A DNA stretch of 64,000 bases from Tetragnatha versicolor (taxonomy: Eukaryota > Arthropoda > Arachnida > Araneae > Tetragnathidae), in NCBI GenBank assembly GCA_024610705.1, contig JANDEH010000002.1, positions 59,948,870 through 60,012,869 on the forward strand, in the 5' to 3' direction. The first letter of the stretch is position 1, and each line of letters begins with the position of its first letter. Position numbers and translations under genes: made by a program. The notes under the pieces were generated by a model, which worked only from the letters and a program-made list of their open reading frames with translations, made no database searches and was not told the origin of the DNA. This document shows positions 48,229-58,182 of the stretch, piece by piece.

Positions 48229-48485
48229 CAGTAAGATATCTGTAAAATTATTAATTTTAAAAAATAAAATTATTTTGTAATATTTATGTTATTAAAGAAA
48301 TTATATTTTATATTATTTAAGAAATAAGATTTATATTATTAAATAAATTATATTTTATATTATTAAATAAATTATATTTTATATTATTAAATTATTATTA
48401 ATGAAATTATTTTTTTTTTAGAATTGAGCCCACCAACCACCCGGCAAGATTAACTTACCGCCTCAATTCTTCTTTTCTATTAAAA
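48229..48485. other. AT-rich spacer with a structured 3' end for alkB
   Basis: A run of (A/T)n with several ATTATATTTTATATTATTAA-type near-repeats (48282-48400), then GAATTGAG...CTCAATTC (48421-48469), which encloses a smaller hairpin GGTAAG/CTTGCC on the minus strand. It lies just after the alkB stop codon. Confidence 0.55.
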
Positions 48486-49112
48486 TTATTTAACAATTTT
48501 TCTAAAAGTTAAACTTATTCTTGGACAGTTTACATTTTTTTCTCTTGGAATGGAATGGTTCCAAAACGAATTTGTTGGAGGGCGCATAATTAAAAGGCTT
48601 CCATTTTCAAGAAACAAATTTTTAGACTCAAACTTTTTTCTCGAAAACGTAAATTTTCTTTTATGCCCAAAAGAAACGCATGCAATAGGTGCATTCCTGT
48701 CCAGGTCCTTCTCGTCGTCCCTATGAGCACCTATACAGTTTGTGCCGTCTTTGTATCGATTTACCAACACGTAATTAAAATGAGCTTTGCATTTAAGCTC
48801 TACCATTTGTTTAATTTCTTTCAATAATGGTATCCAAGGCTTCGCAAACATGGTTGTTCCACTAAACTTGTACGTTATTCCGTGGTCACCGTAGGCTACT
48901 ACTTGACGAGGAACAAAATACTTCTTACCATATATTTCTATCATTGCCTCTTCTTTTTTCAAATAAGTTAATTCCTTTTCCAAAAGACGAAAATATTCCC
49001 AAGCTTTACGATCCGAGAACATTTTCCGATATTCATACGATAAGGAATCCTTTGAATACTTGATAACATTCAGTTCAGGATATCCTTCTTCAGAACTTAA
49101 TTGACGTTTCAT
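48486..49112 (-). CDS. ALKBH2-type Fe(II)/2-oxoglutarate dioxygenase
   Basis: Predicted to remove alkyl groups from DNA or RNA bases by oxidative demethylation. The frame opens at 49166, but I prefer the ATG at 49112 (MKRQLSSEE), whose start resembles that of the PC4-like protein at the right end. Counting from 49166: metal ligands H148 and D150 in AHRDDE, H204 in WNHSI, and the 2-oxoglutarate arginines R216 and R222 in RISLTFR. NYVLVNRYKDG and YGDHGITYKFSG are typical of the DNA-repair ALKBH2/3 group. It has no introns, unlike PolB. It lies inside the TIRs, leftward, upstream of and divergent from PolB, so it belongs to the element. A possible 40-bp leader intron spans 49117-49156 (GTAAGA, TTACTAA, TAG). 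Probably protects or repairs the element's DNA (inference). Confidence 0.88.
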   Translation of the reverse strand: MKRQLSSEEGYPELNVIKYSKDSLSYEYRKMFSDRKAWEYFRLLEKELTYLKKEEAMIEIYGKKYFVPRQVVAYGDHGITYKFSGTTMFAKPWIPLLKEIKQMVELKCKAHFNYVLVNRYKDGTNCIGAHRDDEKDLDRNAPIACVSFGHKRKFTFSRKKFESKNLFLENGSLLIMRPPTNSFWNHSIPREKNVNCPRISLTFRKIVK

Positions 49113-49524
49113 TTTGCTATTCAAATAAACGGAGTTCCTTAGTAACAGGATCTTACCGAGCTGCAATTAAGGACCTGGTGATAAAATGTGTAAATTCAAT
49201 AAAAGTACGAATGCAATCAGTATGTAATATCCTGCTTCAGACTTCAGATAACGAGTGAGTCAAAGGGGTTCGAGACCACCGTGTATGGACGATAAGAAGT
49301 GAATCATCAGTGTACCAAAACATGCTTGAACGAATGTGATTAGAACTACCCGGATTTGTTACCACATTGCAATGCTAATGAGTCATAGGTCCCTTATCAC
49401 CCCGTCACTACTTGTTGGATGCTGTTAATCAAGGGGGAGGGAAACCCATGTTGACTTTAACCAATCAGGGGTCAATCTTTATCTCTTTGGTTGGTTCTTG
49501 ACCAATCAGGAGGATGTTATGTTG
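49113..49524. other. divergent intergenic region alkB/polB
   Basis: Two ACCAATCAG (CCAAT) boxes near 49,462 and 49,501 face the PolB promoter. No TATA/initiator pair is evident for alkB. Confidence 0.5.
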
Positions 49525-49560
49525 TATAAAACCGCAAGACCCACCTTGTTGCATTCAGTT
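49525..49560 (+). promoter_or_regulatory. PolB promoter: TATA box and TCAGTT initiator
   Basis: TATAAA (49525-49530) is followed 30 bp on by TCAGTT (49555-49560), the arthropod initiator. The start codon is about 100 bp downstream. Two CCAAT boxes lie upstream. Confidence 0.75.
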
Positions 49561-49658
49561 TTTGCATTCTTGTGCTCTTAAAACGCGACCTTTGGATTCC
49601 GCTTAGTTTTTATTCGTTTGCGTCGATATTCAGTGCCTTTTGGATTACCTGGTGTAAA

Positions 49659-52600
49659 ATGGAATCTACTAACGATCATGTAAGTACAAGTATTTTGTTA
49701 TTTGAATTTATTTTTAGAGTACATTTAAAACTATAGTATTGCTGTAAATTATTAATATTAAGGGTTTATCAAATAGTTAGCATGTTTAGACGCATTTATT
49801 TTTATTAACTTAAGCGTTTTTAAATGCTGTGTTGAATTAGCTAACTTACGAGTTGATAAAAACATTTTAGTTGTTAAATATATTTTACAATTCGCGTATT
49901 GAAAAACGTTACTGTAAATAATTTATTATAACTTTTGGGTTTTATTTTAATTTGTGTGTTGAAACATTTTGTTTTAGTTGTGAACTATTGTTATTTTAGT
50001 TGAATAATTTTAGTAACTTTAAATTATTTTTATAGATTTGATATTTTAACATGGTTTACGCGATGAAATACATTTACTGACCACTTATTATTATTTTTTT
50101 CATAACATTTTAAAATAATTATTGAATAATATTTAGTTCATTTTTAGTATTAAATATTTGTTTCAACGTGTGCTCTGAAGTTATTTTCATTTAAAATAAG
50201 GAGGGGGTGAATATTTTTCTATTGAATTGCACAATTTTTGTTGTTCAAAATGTTATACTATGTGTAAGAACATATTGATAAACGTATTTTTAATTAACAT
50301 TAGGTGGTGCTGGAAGACAATGATGATGATAGTTCGATGATGATGAATGAAGACGAAGAACAGGTAAAAAGTTTTTATGATTAGTTTTTATTTGCTTGTT
50401 TTTTTTCTCTGTGTCCTGTTTTTAACATTGCTGTTGCTTTTTTTAGTTAATGAGAGACCTGTCGCAAAGACATTTGGAAAATGATGTTAATGAGGTAATG
50501 TTTTTTAACTTGCACACATGTGTGATTATTTTTCTCCTTAAAATAGTTTAATAATGCATTTAGTTATATTTGTTAAATGTATTTTTATTTACCTTAGTCT
50601 GTTCATGAAAGACCGATTATCCCACTGAGTATTAATGGCGATGATAGTTCGATGGGTGAAGACGATGATTACCAGGTAAAAATACCTTAATGATTTTTAT
50701 TTTTATTTGCTTGTTTTTTTCTCTGGGCATTGTTTTTTATTTTTGCTTTTGTTTTTAGTGGATGGGAGAGATAGAGTCCCCTGAGAAAAACATGTCGCCA
50801 AGACATATGGTAAATGACCCGGTAATGTTTTTTAACTTTTCTAATTTTTTTCCTTACATATTTTTCCATTTAGTTTAGTATGATTTATTTATTAGTGAAT
50901 TTATCTGTTATTTCAGAATCTCCCTGGTCCCTCTAATGCTCTCCCCCGGAATTTGTCTCTCTACGATCAGATCTCCTCTGGATTCGAGGTGTGTTTTTAT
51001 TTTGATAAGTGATAAGTGTATAATTTTTACTTTTCAACGCCTAAATATAAGTTATTTTTCAGAGTTGTGCTGGTCCCTCAAACGCTGTAGAAGGATTTGG
51101 AAGAGTTGTGGAAGGACCCTCTGATGTAGGTTTTTTTTAAAAATAATTATTGTCCTTGGTTTTTTAAGTTTGTTTTGAATTTACTTATTTATTTTTTTTC
51201 AGCTTGGAAATGCCATCATTATTGAGGAGCGGTCACGGAGAAACAACAAGAAGTATCAGGCTCAGGAAATTACCCTTCGGGTTCGAATAGATCCTGGTTT
51301 ATTACCCCAAAATGTCCAAGGAGTATCATTGTCAACTATCGTTGATATGGTGCGTTCCCTGTTTAGAACTTTAATAAGCCGAGTGACGGGAAGTTTGATG
51401 CCAACGGATTTGATCCGGCTTTGCATACAAGCTGAGGGGTTAGACAAGCCTATTTCTACTACTCTTATGGCCGTTTCTGAATTAACGGTAGAGAAGGTGA
51501 TGACAGCGGTGATGAAAGTGCTGCAGTCGAAAGATAATATTGAATTGGATGCTGGATTCAATGTGGACGTTATGACCATTCATAGGCCCAGAGGAGGAGC
51601 TCACACACATCTGACAAATATTAAATTAGATAGATTGAAGAAAAAAAGTATTTGGGCAGTACCTCCAGATAATCAAGGTTTGTGTTGCGCGAAAGCCATT
51701 GTTTATGCCTTAGCGCAATTGAACAAAGACAAGACCTCTATTAGTGCAGTGAGGCAAAAAAGACGTCCAGCCCTTATGAAAAGGGCTCGTGCTCTTCATA
51801 AAGCCGCAGGAGTCCCCCTTGGCCCATGTACTTACAAGGAAGTTGCCCAGTTTGAACGGCATCTTAATGTGCAGATTGCTGTTTTCTCCTCTACTAATTT
51901 AAACAAGGCAAGTTATTTTACTAATTAGTTTTCTAACATGTGATATATTTTTTCCTTTATATATATATTTAACCCTTATCACCAGTTGTATCTGTTTTGT
52001 GATTTAAGTCTTGTTTTTTTAGATTGATTACAAAGGGGATGATAGACCGCAGCGAATCAACCTTTGGTTGCACGATGGTCACTTTGACGTTATTAAGTCT
52101 CTGAAGGGATTTTACAGTAAAGGTTACTATTGCACTTCATGCGAAAAACCCTTCCAAAATATGGAAGACCACAGATGCCCTGACTCCTGCTATGTTTGCT
52201 TCCGTAAAGAGTGCCCCACAGGACAACCCAAGCGATGCCCAGATTGTAGTAGGGAGTGTAAATCCGAAGACTGTTTTGGATCGCATAAAAGCACTGGAAT
52301 TTGTGATCGTGTGAGTATTTCTTTTTGTTTGAATTTTCTAACATTTTTTAGCAAGATTGAAAAGATTTCCTAACAAAATTTTTCTTTTTTACAGATTTAC
52401 CAATGCCAAAAATGCAGCAGAGTCATTAGACGCAGGGATTGCCCCCAAGAAAGTCACCAGTGTGGAACCATTAAATGCAGATCATGCGACAAATTTGTCA
52501 TTGCTGAAGAGCACAGATGCTTTTTGAGAAAGGTGAAACCAAAGAAACCCAGTAAGAAGTTGATTTTTTTTGACTTCGAGACTGATCAGTCGTCTGGAGT

Positions 52601-55600
52601 GCACTTAGTCAACTTCGCTGTAGCACAAGACGCAGATGGAAGGGAAATGGTTTTCAAAGGATATGGAGCATGTGATGCCTTTTGTGAATGGCTGTTTTCC
52701 CCCAAACACAAGGGGTATACGGCCATTGCCCATAACATGAAAGGGTAAGTAGTTTTAATTTCAGTTAATTTATTTGTTCTATTTCTCGAATGAATATTAA
52801 TACTTTTTTTCTTTTGCAGCTTTGATGGACAGTTTATAATGGGCTGGCTGTTGAGGCAAGGCGTTGCTCCGGAAGTGATCCCCAATGGATCCTTGCTAAT
52901 GAGCATTTTCCACAAGGCACTTGGTGTGAGAGTTATAGATTCTCTCAATTTCCTACCAATGGCCCTCGCAAAACTCCCAGCCTGCTTTGGTCTCGCCGAG
53001 TTAAAGAAGGGGTATTTTCCACACCTCTTCAATACTCGGGAGAATCAGAGCTACGTAGGACCACAACCGGACACCCACTTTTATTCCCCCGATTCTATGG
53101 CAACGTCAGCACGCAAGTCCTTTATGGAATGGTACGACACCATTAAGGAGAGTGAATTTGATTTTCAGACGGAAATGTATGCGTATTGCAAGTAAGTTGA
53201 AGTAATTTTTTTTTCCTGATAAATACCTTCCTTTAAAAAACTTCATGCAAATAAAAAAATTTTTTACTTTATTATAGATCGGACGTTGACATTCTTAGAA
53301 GATGCTGCATGGAATTTAGGACGCAATTTTTAAATGTTGCTGATGTAGATCCCTTTCAGTAAGTATAATTTTCCCTATCTAAACTAATTTTAAGTTAACT
53401 TTTTTGTTTCTAACACAATTTCTTACAGGTATGTCACAATTGCTGCAGCATGCATGGCTGCGTACAGGTATCAACACATAAAAAACGGTACCATAGCTAT
53501 GGTGCCTGTCCGAGGCTATGTGAACAATGCAGCACACAGCTCCGACAGCATCAGATGGCTAGACTTTGTCGCCCAGAAGGAGGAAATAGATATCCAGCAT
53601 GCCAAGAAGTCCACTGGAGAGTATAAGATCCGAGGCGTCTCAGTGGACGGGTTTTGCACAGAGACGAACACCGTCTATCAGTATCATGTAAGTATTTTTC
53701 CCCCTTTTAGAAAAGGACTGAATTTTTGTTTTTACGAATGAATAATTTTTTTTCCTTTATTTCAGGGCTGTTTTTGGCACGGGTGCGCCAAATGTTTTGA
53801 GGGGGATGTCATACACCCTCTCAAACAAGTTACCATGAATACCCTCAAACGAAAGACGGAGGAGTGGTCGGCCAAGATTAGAGCTTTGGGATACAATCTC
53901 GTTGAAAAATGGGAACATGAATTTGTTCAGGAGAAAAAGGATGACTCAGAACTTCGAACCTTCCTGGCTACCCACAGCCTTGTGGATAGGCTAAAACCGA
54001 GGGATTCGTTTTTCGGTGGGCGTACAAATGCCGTTAAATTATTACATGAAGGACCAGCCAAATACATTGACTTTACGTCTTTGTATCCATGGGTAAGATT
54101 ATTTTTTTTTAAACTTTTATTTCTCTTAAAAAGTTTCTTTGAAATTAAATAGCTTTTTTTTTCTTGCAGGTCAACAAGTATTGCGAATACCCTGTTGGTC
54201 ACCCTAAGATCATTACAAAAGACTTTAATGATATTGAACAGTATTTCGGCCTTGTGCAATGTAAGGTGTTGCCACCTAGTGAGCTGTACTTACCCGTGCT
54301 TCCATACAGGTGCCAAGGGAAACTCATGTTCCCCTTGTGTCGCACCTGTGTGGAAACCCTTCAACAAACCCGCTGCGCCCACACATCCGAGGAAAGATCG
54401 ATAACTGGAACGTGGGTAACCGAAGAAATAAAATTGGCCCTTAAAAAAGGATACAAGATTGAAAAAGTAAGTTCATTACACTTTTTTTTATCATTTTGTT
54501 ATCACACAATAGTGTCCTCGTTATCACAAAAATATTGAATTATTCTCTATTTTTTCAGATTTATGAAGTATATCACTTCAACAAAAAGTCGAATTCCCTA
54601 TTTCAATCTTACATCGACACATTCCTAAAGATTAAACAGGAGAGCAGTGGCTGGCCTACTGAATGTACAACACAGGAAGCCATGGATCACTACATCAAAA
54701 ATTACCACGAGAAAGAGGGGGTTCTCTTGGACGATGCCTCCATTACTAAGAACCCTGGTCGACGGCAGGTTGCCAAACTTGCTTTGAATAGCTTTTGGGG
54801 GCGGTAAGTACATCTTTTTATTTTTTAATTTTAAAAAATAAGTGAATTGTTTTCTGATAAAAAGTGTTTATTTTCAGTTGGGGAATGAATTTGAACAAGT
54901 CAAAACTGTCCTTCGTCAATACAGTCCCAGAGTTTAACAAAATGCTGAGTGACTCAACAAAAAACGTAAGTGTATATATTAAATCAACTATCCTATTTTT
55001 TTTTAATTTTTATTTTTTTATTAATTTTAAATTTTTTTTTGTAGATCAAGGATGTGTACTTCCCCACGCCAGAAGTGGCAGCCATCTGCTGGGAGGATGT
55101 CAATGAGTTTTTTGCCCCAGGACGCCACAACCAACATCTTTTTAGCCTCCTTTACCACTGCATGGGCCCGCATGAAACTCTATGGAGAAATGGACAAGTT
55201 GGGCAGTGCCGTGTTATATCACGACACTGACTCAATCATCTACTCCACCACCGGTAATAATGATCCACCCCTTGGAAACTTCCTGGGCGAGTTCACAGAC
55301 GAACTAGATGGAGACACGATATCTACATTTGTGTCTGGTAAGTAATATTTTTTATGTAAAATTACATGTCCTATCTTATTAAGAATCATTTATTTAAAAA
55401 AGTTATTATTTTCCAGGTGGCCCCAAGAATTATGCCTTTAAAACCGAAGAAGGAAAAGAATGCAGCAAAGTGAGGGGATTTACCCTTAACTGGAAAAACT
55501 CCTTGCTGATTAATTTTGATAGCATAAAGGCCATGGTACAAAACATGGATCAGCAGCAACCCATTGCCATCGTGAACCCGGCCAAGATCACCCGGGATGC

Positions 55601-55706
55601 TAAAAGAAGGAGAGTGGAAAACAAGCCAGAAAAGAAAATGTATCGTATGATATACGACAAGAGAGTGATCCAGGAGGATCAGACGACCCTGCCGTATGGG
55701 TATTAG
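49659..55706 (+). CDS. polB: protein-primed family B DNA polymerase (pPolB), 19 exons, one frame break
   Basis: Replicates the element. My exons: 49659-49679, 50304-50363, 50447-50494, 50598-50675, 50759-50821, 50917-50988, 51063-51125, 51203-51907 (GC donor), 52023-52310, 52395-52744, 52820-53191, 53278-53358, 53429-53687, 53766-54092, 54170-54466, 54559-54803, 54878-54965, 55045-55337, 55417-55706. The first seven encode an acidic region. Exon 8 holds the OTU-like N-terminal domain usual in Polinton PolB (QGLCCAKAIVYA). Exons 9-10 are Cys-rich. Exonuclease motifs are DFET near 52,571, HNMKGFDGQF, and YCKSDVDIL. Polymerase motif A DFTSLYP is at 54,069, motif B is NSFWG (exon 16), and motif C HDTDS is near 55,220. 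Exon lengths total 3n+1: within exon 18 the reading frame changes by one base between about 55,111 and 55,135. This copy is therefore broken unless the base is an error. Confidence 0.92.
50304..51125 (+). repeat. duplicated small exon-intron units at the 5' end of polB
   Basis: Exons 2 and 4 (NDDDSSM and GDDSSMGED), 3 and 5, and 6 and 7 (GPSNA in both) are similar pairs. The introns after exons 2 and 4 (GTAAAAA...TTATTTGCTTGTTTTTT) and after 3 and 5 (GTAATGTTTTTTAACTT) are also similar. All seven first exons are phase 0 and multiples of three. Confidence 0.72.
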
Positions 55707-55885
55707 GGCATCAACTAGACTGGTGAGAACCAACGGACAAAATAGTGCCTGGCTGTCTGACTACTACATTCTTGTGGTAAGATTGACAGCTGGGGAATCC
55801 CCCACCGTTGTAAAATAAGGGGGATAGCGCGCTGAGAGCTGTACTCCCTGAGTAGCGTGGAAACTAGCTCATTTTTCTTATATTA
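55707..55885. other. 3' flank of polB
   Basis: No gene. A GGGGAATCCCCC palindrome lies near 55,793-55,804. No perfect rightward AATAAA is visible before the tandem array. Confidence 0.5.
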
Positions 55886-56061
55886 AATTCATTTTATTGC
55901 ATGTTAACTTCATTTTTATTGCATGTTTAAATTCATTTTATTGCATGATAACTTCATTTTTATTGCATGTTTAAATTCATTTTTATTGCATGTTAAATTC
56001 ATTTTATTGCATGTTTAAATTCATTTTAATGCATGTTTAAATTATTTTATTGCATGTTTAA
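55886..56061 (-). terminator. tandem array with repeated AATAAA facing the leftward genes
   Basis: Eight units of about 21-23 bp (TTTAAATTCATTTTATTGCATG type). On the minus strand seven of them read GCAATAAAA, i.e. a polyadenylation signal. The array lies immediately past the stop of the last leftward gene and between convergent transcription units. Confidence 0.75.
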
Positions 56062-56121
56062 TTTATAAATAAGACATGACTCAAATATAGTTAAACAAAA
56101 TTTTTTATTATCTGAAAAAAG

Positions 56122-56745
56122 TTACATTTTTAACCAATTTATGGCTTTCTTTCCAACAATTCTTTTAGGTTTAGCATACATGTTTTTCACAGATTCTTGT
56201 TTCTTTTCTCTTTTAGGATAAGTTTTCATATTTTTTAAATAAGTGTTTTTCACAAATTCTTCAGGAAAATTATTTTCCTTTAAAACATCTTTAAACTTTT
56301 CAAAAGCTTCCGGTCTTCTTGTTCTATTCCTCAGTAAAAAGTTTATCAGCTGTACGATATCAGATCCTGGAATGACTTGTTCATTGATAACAAGCTCCTT
56401 ATCCGGATTCCAAGTGATGTTGCGTTGCTGAAGAAATTCAGTTATTTTCTTTGCTATCTTTTTAAATTTCACAGGAACGGTACTCTGAATATCTATTTCC
56501 AGCTTTGCAGTTTCTTCTTCTTCCGGTTCCTGGTTTTCCAGGTCCATCTTAGGCTTGACATCATTCACATTTGGAAAGGTAACATATTTTTGTAAAACTT
56601 GGTTATATAGTTTTACTTTTTCATCATCACTCACTTTCTTCTTTAAAATGTCTTTTATTTTTGTATCGAGTTCCGTTATGTGGTCATCCTCAAACTCATG
56701 CATGCGGTCTAATGGGACCAGGGCATACTTTTTGCTATGCTCCAT
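56122..56745 (-). CDS. conserved Polinton basic/acidic protein, probable virion or core protein
   Basis: 207 residues starting MEHSKKYALVPLDRMHEFE. The N-terminal half is charged, with KYVTFPNVNDVKPKM and an acidic stretch (EPEEEET). The middle has a segment with hydrophobic repeats (IVQLINFLLRNR) and the C-terminus is strongly basic (KREKKQESVKN...KPKRIVGKK). I recognise this as a protein that recurs beside the capsid genes of animal Polintons, but I cannot assign a biochemical role. It is the most downstream gene of the leftward block. A role in packing DNA in the virion is a guess from charge. Confidence 0.7.
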   Translation of the reverse strand: MEHSKKYALVPLDRMHEFEDDHITELDTKIKDILKKKVSDDEKVKLYNQVLQKYVTFPNVNDVKPKMDLENQEPEEEETAKLEIDIQSTVPVKFKKIAKKITEFLQQRNITWNPDKELVINEQVIPGSDIVQLINFLLRNRTRRPEAFEKFKDVLKENNFPEEFVKNTYLKNMKTYPKREKKQESVKNMYAKPKRIVGKKAINWLKM

Positions 56746-57055
56746 GGATGAGATTAGATAAAACAGTCAGGGCAGTGGGAATGAGAAAAGATAAAAACCC
56801 GTCTCCTTTTTGAACTAATAGCCGCCTTTTCGTGTACAGAGGAATTCGTTTCTGAGCAAGAGTTCTCAATGTTTTCTTAAATGGGGATAATTTATTTTTA
56901 GACCGTTTACTGATAGGAAGATTTCCCTTAAGTAAATTTAACACGCATTCGCAAATAGATTTAATCATACAATTTGAGCAATTTTTCAAAATTTTAGATT
57001 TTTTTCTACTTTTCTTTAGCAGCTTTAAATATTCTACATCCTTCTCTGAAGGCAT
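56735..57055 (-). CDS. small basic protein with hydrophobic C-terminus
   Basis: 106 residues from the ATG at 57055 (MPSEKDVEYL), chosen because a TATA/TCATTT pair lies just upstream and its initiator is about 15 bp from this codon. The first part is Lys/Leu-rich with a Cys cluster (NCSNCMIKSICECV), then NLLKGNLPISKRSKNKLSPFKKTLRTLA, then RRLLVQKGDGFLSFLIPTALTVLSNLI. A basic body with a C-terminal membrane-active helix matches the small virion proteins of Polintons and adintoviruses, loosely comparable to adenovirus core peptides. It overlaps the next gene by 11 bp. Confidence 0.68.
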   Translation of the reverse strand: MPSEKDVEYLKLLKKSRKKSKILKNCSNCMIKSICECVLNLLKGNLPISKRSKNKLSPFKKTLRTLAQKRIPLYTKRRLLVQKGDGFLSFLIPTALTVLSNLIHGA

Positions 57056-57539
57056 TCTGCATTGAAATGATTTCTTTTTCCTGTGCACTTTGTTTTATAT
57101 AGGCAGCGTAAGCACTCGCTTTGACCAACGAACAGTGCTCAAATCCTATTGGATGATGACAACAATGAAGTGAAGATTTGGGTAAGTGTTGAACCTTTGG
57201 GCAATCTAATCTTTGAATTCTCCCCATTAAATTTTCTAAAAATTCTATCTTTTCTGGTCCTTTAACGTAGATAGTAGAATAAGATGACGAAATGTATTGC
57301 AAAATATTACGCAATGCACTGTAGGGTAATTCTCCACTGCTCCAGTCTAGCCGATGTTTGTTTCTTATCACCCAAGCAAAACTCGTTTTATAGAAACAAG
57401 ATAATGATTCCCAAGGTATGGGGGGCTGAAATGACCAACAAGCGTGATAACCTTCGTTGATAGAGTAGATCGCCAATTCTTTGATAACGAAACAGTCAGA
57501 TTTCATTTGAAACCCCTCAAAATCTAAAACAACCTCCAT
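57006..57539 (-). CDS. DEDD-nuclease-like accessory protein
   Basis: The frame is open from 57632, but I choose the ATG at 57539 (MEVVLDFEG), which avoids overlap with the ATPase gene. VVLDFEGFQ followed by FVIKELAIYS resembles the DxE-containing first strand of RNase H-fold DEDD 3'-5' exonucleases. YHACWSFQPP and TIYVKGPEKIEFLENLM are further conserved segments. The C-terminus has a Cys/His cluster (LDCPKV...LHCCHHPIGFEHCSLVKASAYA). Similar proteins occur in arthropod Polinton- and virus-derived loci; I recall the family but not a proven activity. The second and third acidic residues of a DEDD site are not obvious, so it may be catalytically inactive. Confidence 0.62.
   Translation of the reverse strand: MEVVLDFEGFQMKSDCFVIKELAIYSINEGYHACWSFQPPIPWESLSCFYKTSFAWVIRNKHRLDWSSGELPYSALRNILQYISSSYSTIYVKGPEKIEFLENLMGRIQRLDCPKVQHLPKSSLHCCHHPIGFEHCSLVKASAYAAYIKQSAQEKEIISMQNAFREGCRIFKAAKEK
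57065..57101 (-). promoter_or_regulatory. promoter of the small basic protein gene
   Basis: On the minus strand TATATAAAA (57093-57101), then TCATTT (57065-57070) 31 bp on. The ATG at 57055 follows about 15 bp from the initiator. Confidence 0.68.
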
Positions 57540-57564
57540 GTTATCTGTCTGGGAGAGAAATGAC

Positions 57565-58176
57565 TCATCGAGGCTCATACACATAATGGGTATCCCCCGG
57601 AAATATTCCTGTTCGTAACCGTAACTTTTCACTGGTTTCTGGTCTCAAATCGATTAGCAGATAACTGAAGGGAGTAGAAGTTGCATCATCGAAAATTTCT
57701 TGAAATGCCTTAACTTTTCTTGGATACATTTGGCGCGCTAAATTAGCCACCTGACTCTTATCTCTGGGACTTTTGTATAAAATAACATAGTGAGAATTTA
57801 AATGAACGCTTCTCATTTCTTTGCCTTGGTGAAATAAATTTTGGGTAATAAAAATAATGGAAAGGTTTCGGTGGTGGCTGCCTTTAGTAAATAAATTGCT
57901 TAGTCGGGTATCACTGGCTAATTCTACCATTAAATCATCAATAATAATTAATGCATTTCGAATAGAATTTAAGTTTGAGGGTAATCCTTCTTCAAAATGA
58001 ACATTTGTCATAGATTTAAAAATAGGCTGGTAACTTCCATAACAGTAAATTATACTTGAAGGCATGGGATTAAACATTTTATAATCAATAATTTTTTTAA
58101 CAAAAACTGTTTTGCCAGATCCAGTAGGGCCACTAAGGAGACAGGTGGAAGGGTGCACTAACCTCGGAAGCTCCAT
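57565..58176 (-). CDS. FtsK/HerA-type genome packaging ATPase
   Basis: 203 residues. The Walker A motif GPTGSGKT is at about 16-23 and the Walker B motif NALIIIDDLM near 90-100, followed by a sensor-like SIIFITQNLF. This is the A32/packaging ATPase of Polintons, adintoviruses and related large DNA viruses, which pumps genomic DNA into the preformed capsid. Its position next to the protease and capsid genes fits. The start is the first ATG and lies about 12 bp after the predicted initiator. No disruption seen. Confidence 0.94.
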   Translation of the reverse strand: MELPRLVHPSTCLLSGPTGSGKTVFVKKIIDYKMFNPMPSSIIYCYGSYQPIFKSMTNVHFEEGLPSNLNSIRNALIIIDDLMVELASDTRLSNLFTKGSHHRNLSIIFITQNLFHQGKEMRSVHLNSHYVILYKSPRDKSQVANLARQMYPRKVKAFQEIFDDATSTPFSYLLIDLRPETSEKLRLRTGIFPGDTHYVYEPR

Positions 58177-58182
58177 GTTTGC

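Noticed and set aside
51262..51579. Minus-strand frame opposite PolB exon 8
   Set aside because: Antisense shadow of a conserved PolB exon.
52586..53032. 148-codon minus-strand frame across PolB exons 10-11
   Set aside because: It crosses a PolB intron and is antisense to exonuclease motifs; no recognisable domain.
55886..56061. CRISPR-like array
   Set aside because: The repeats are directly adjacent without unique spacers and lie in a eukaryotic element; it is a simple tandem array.
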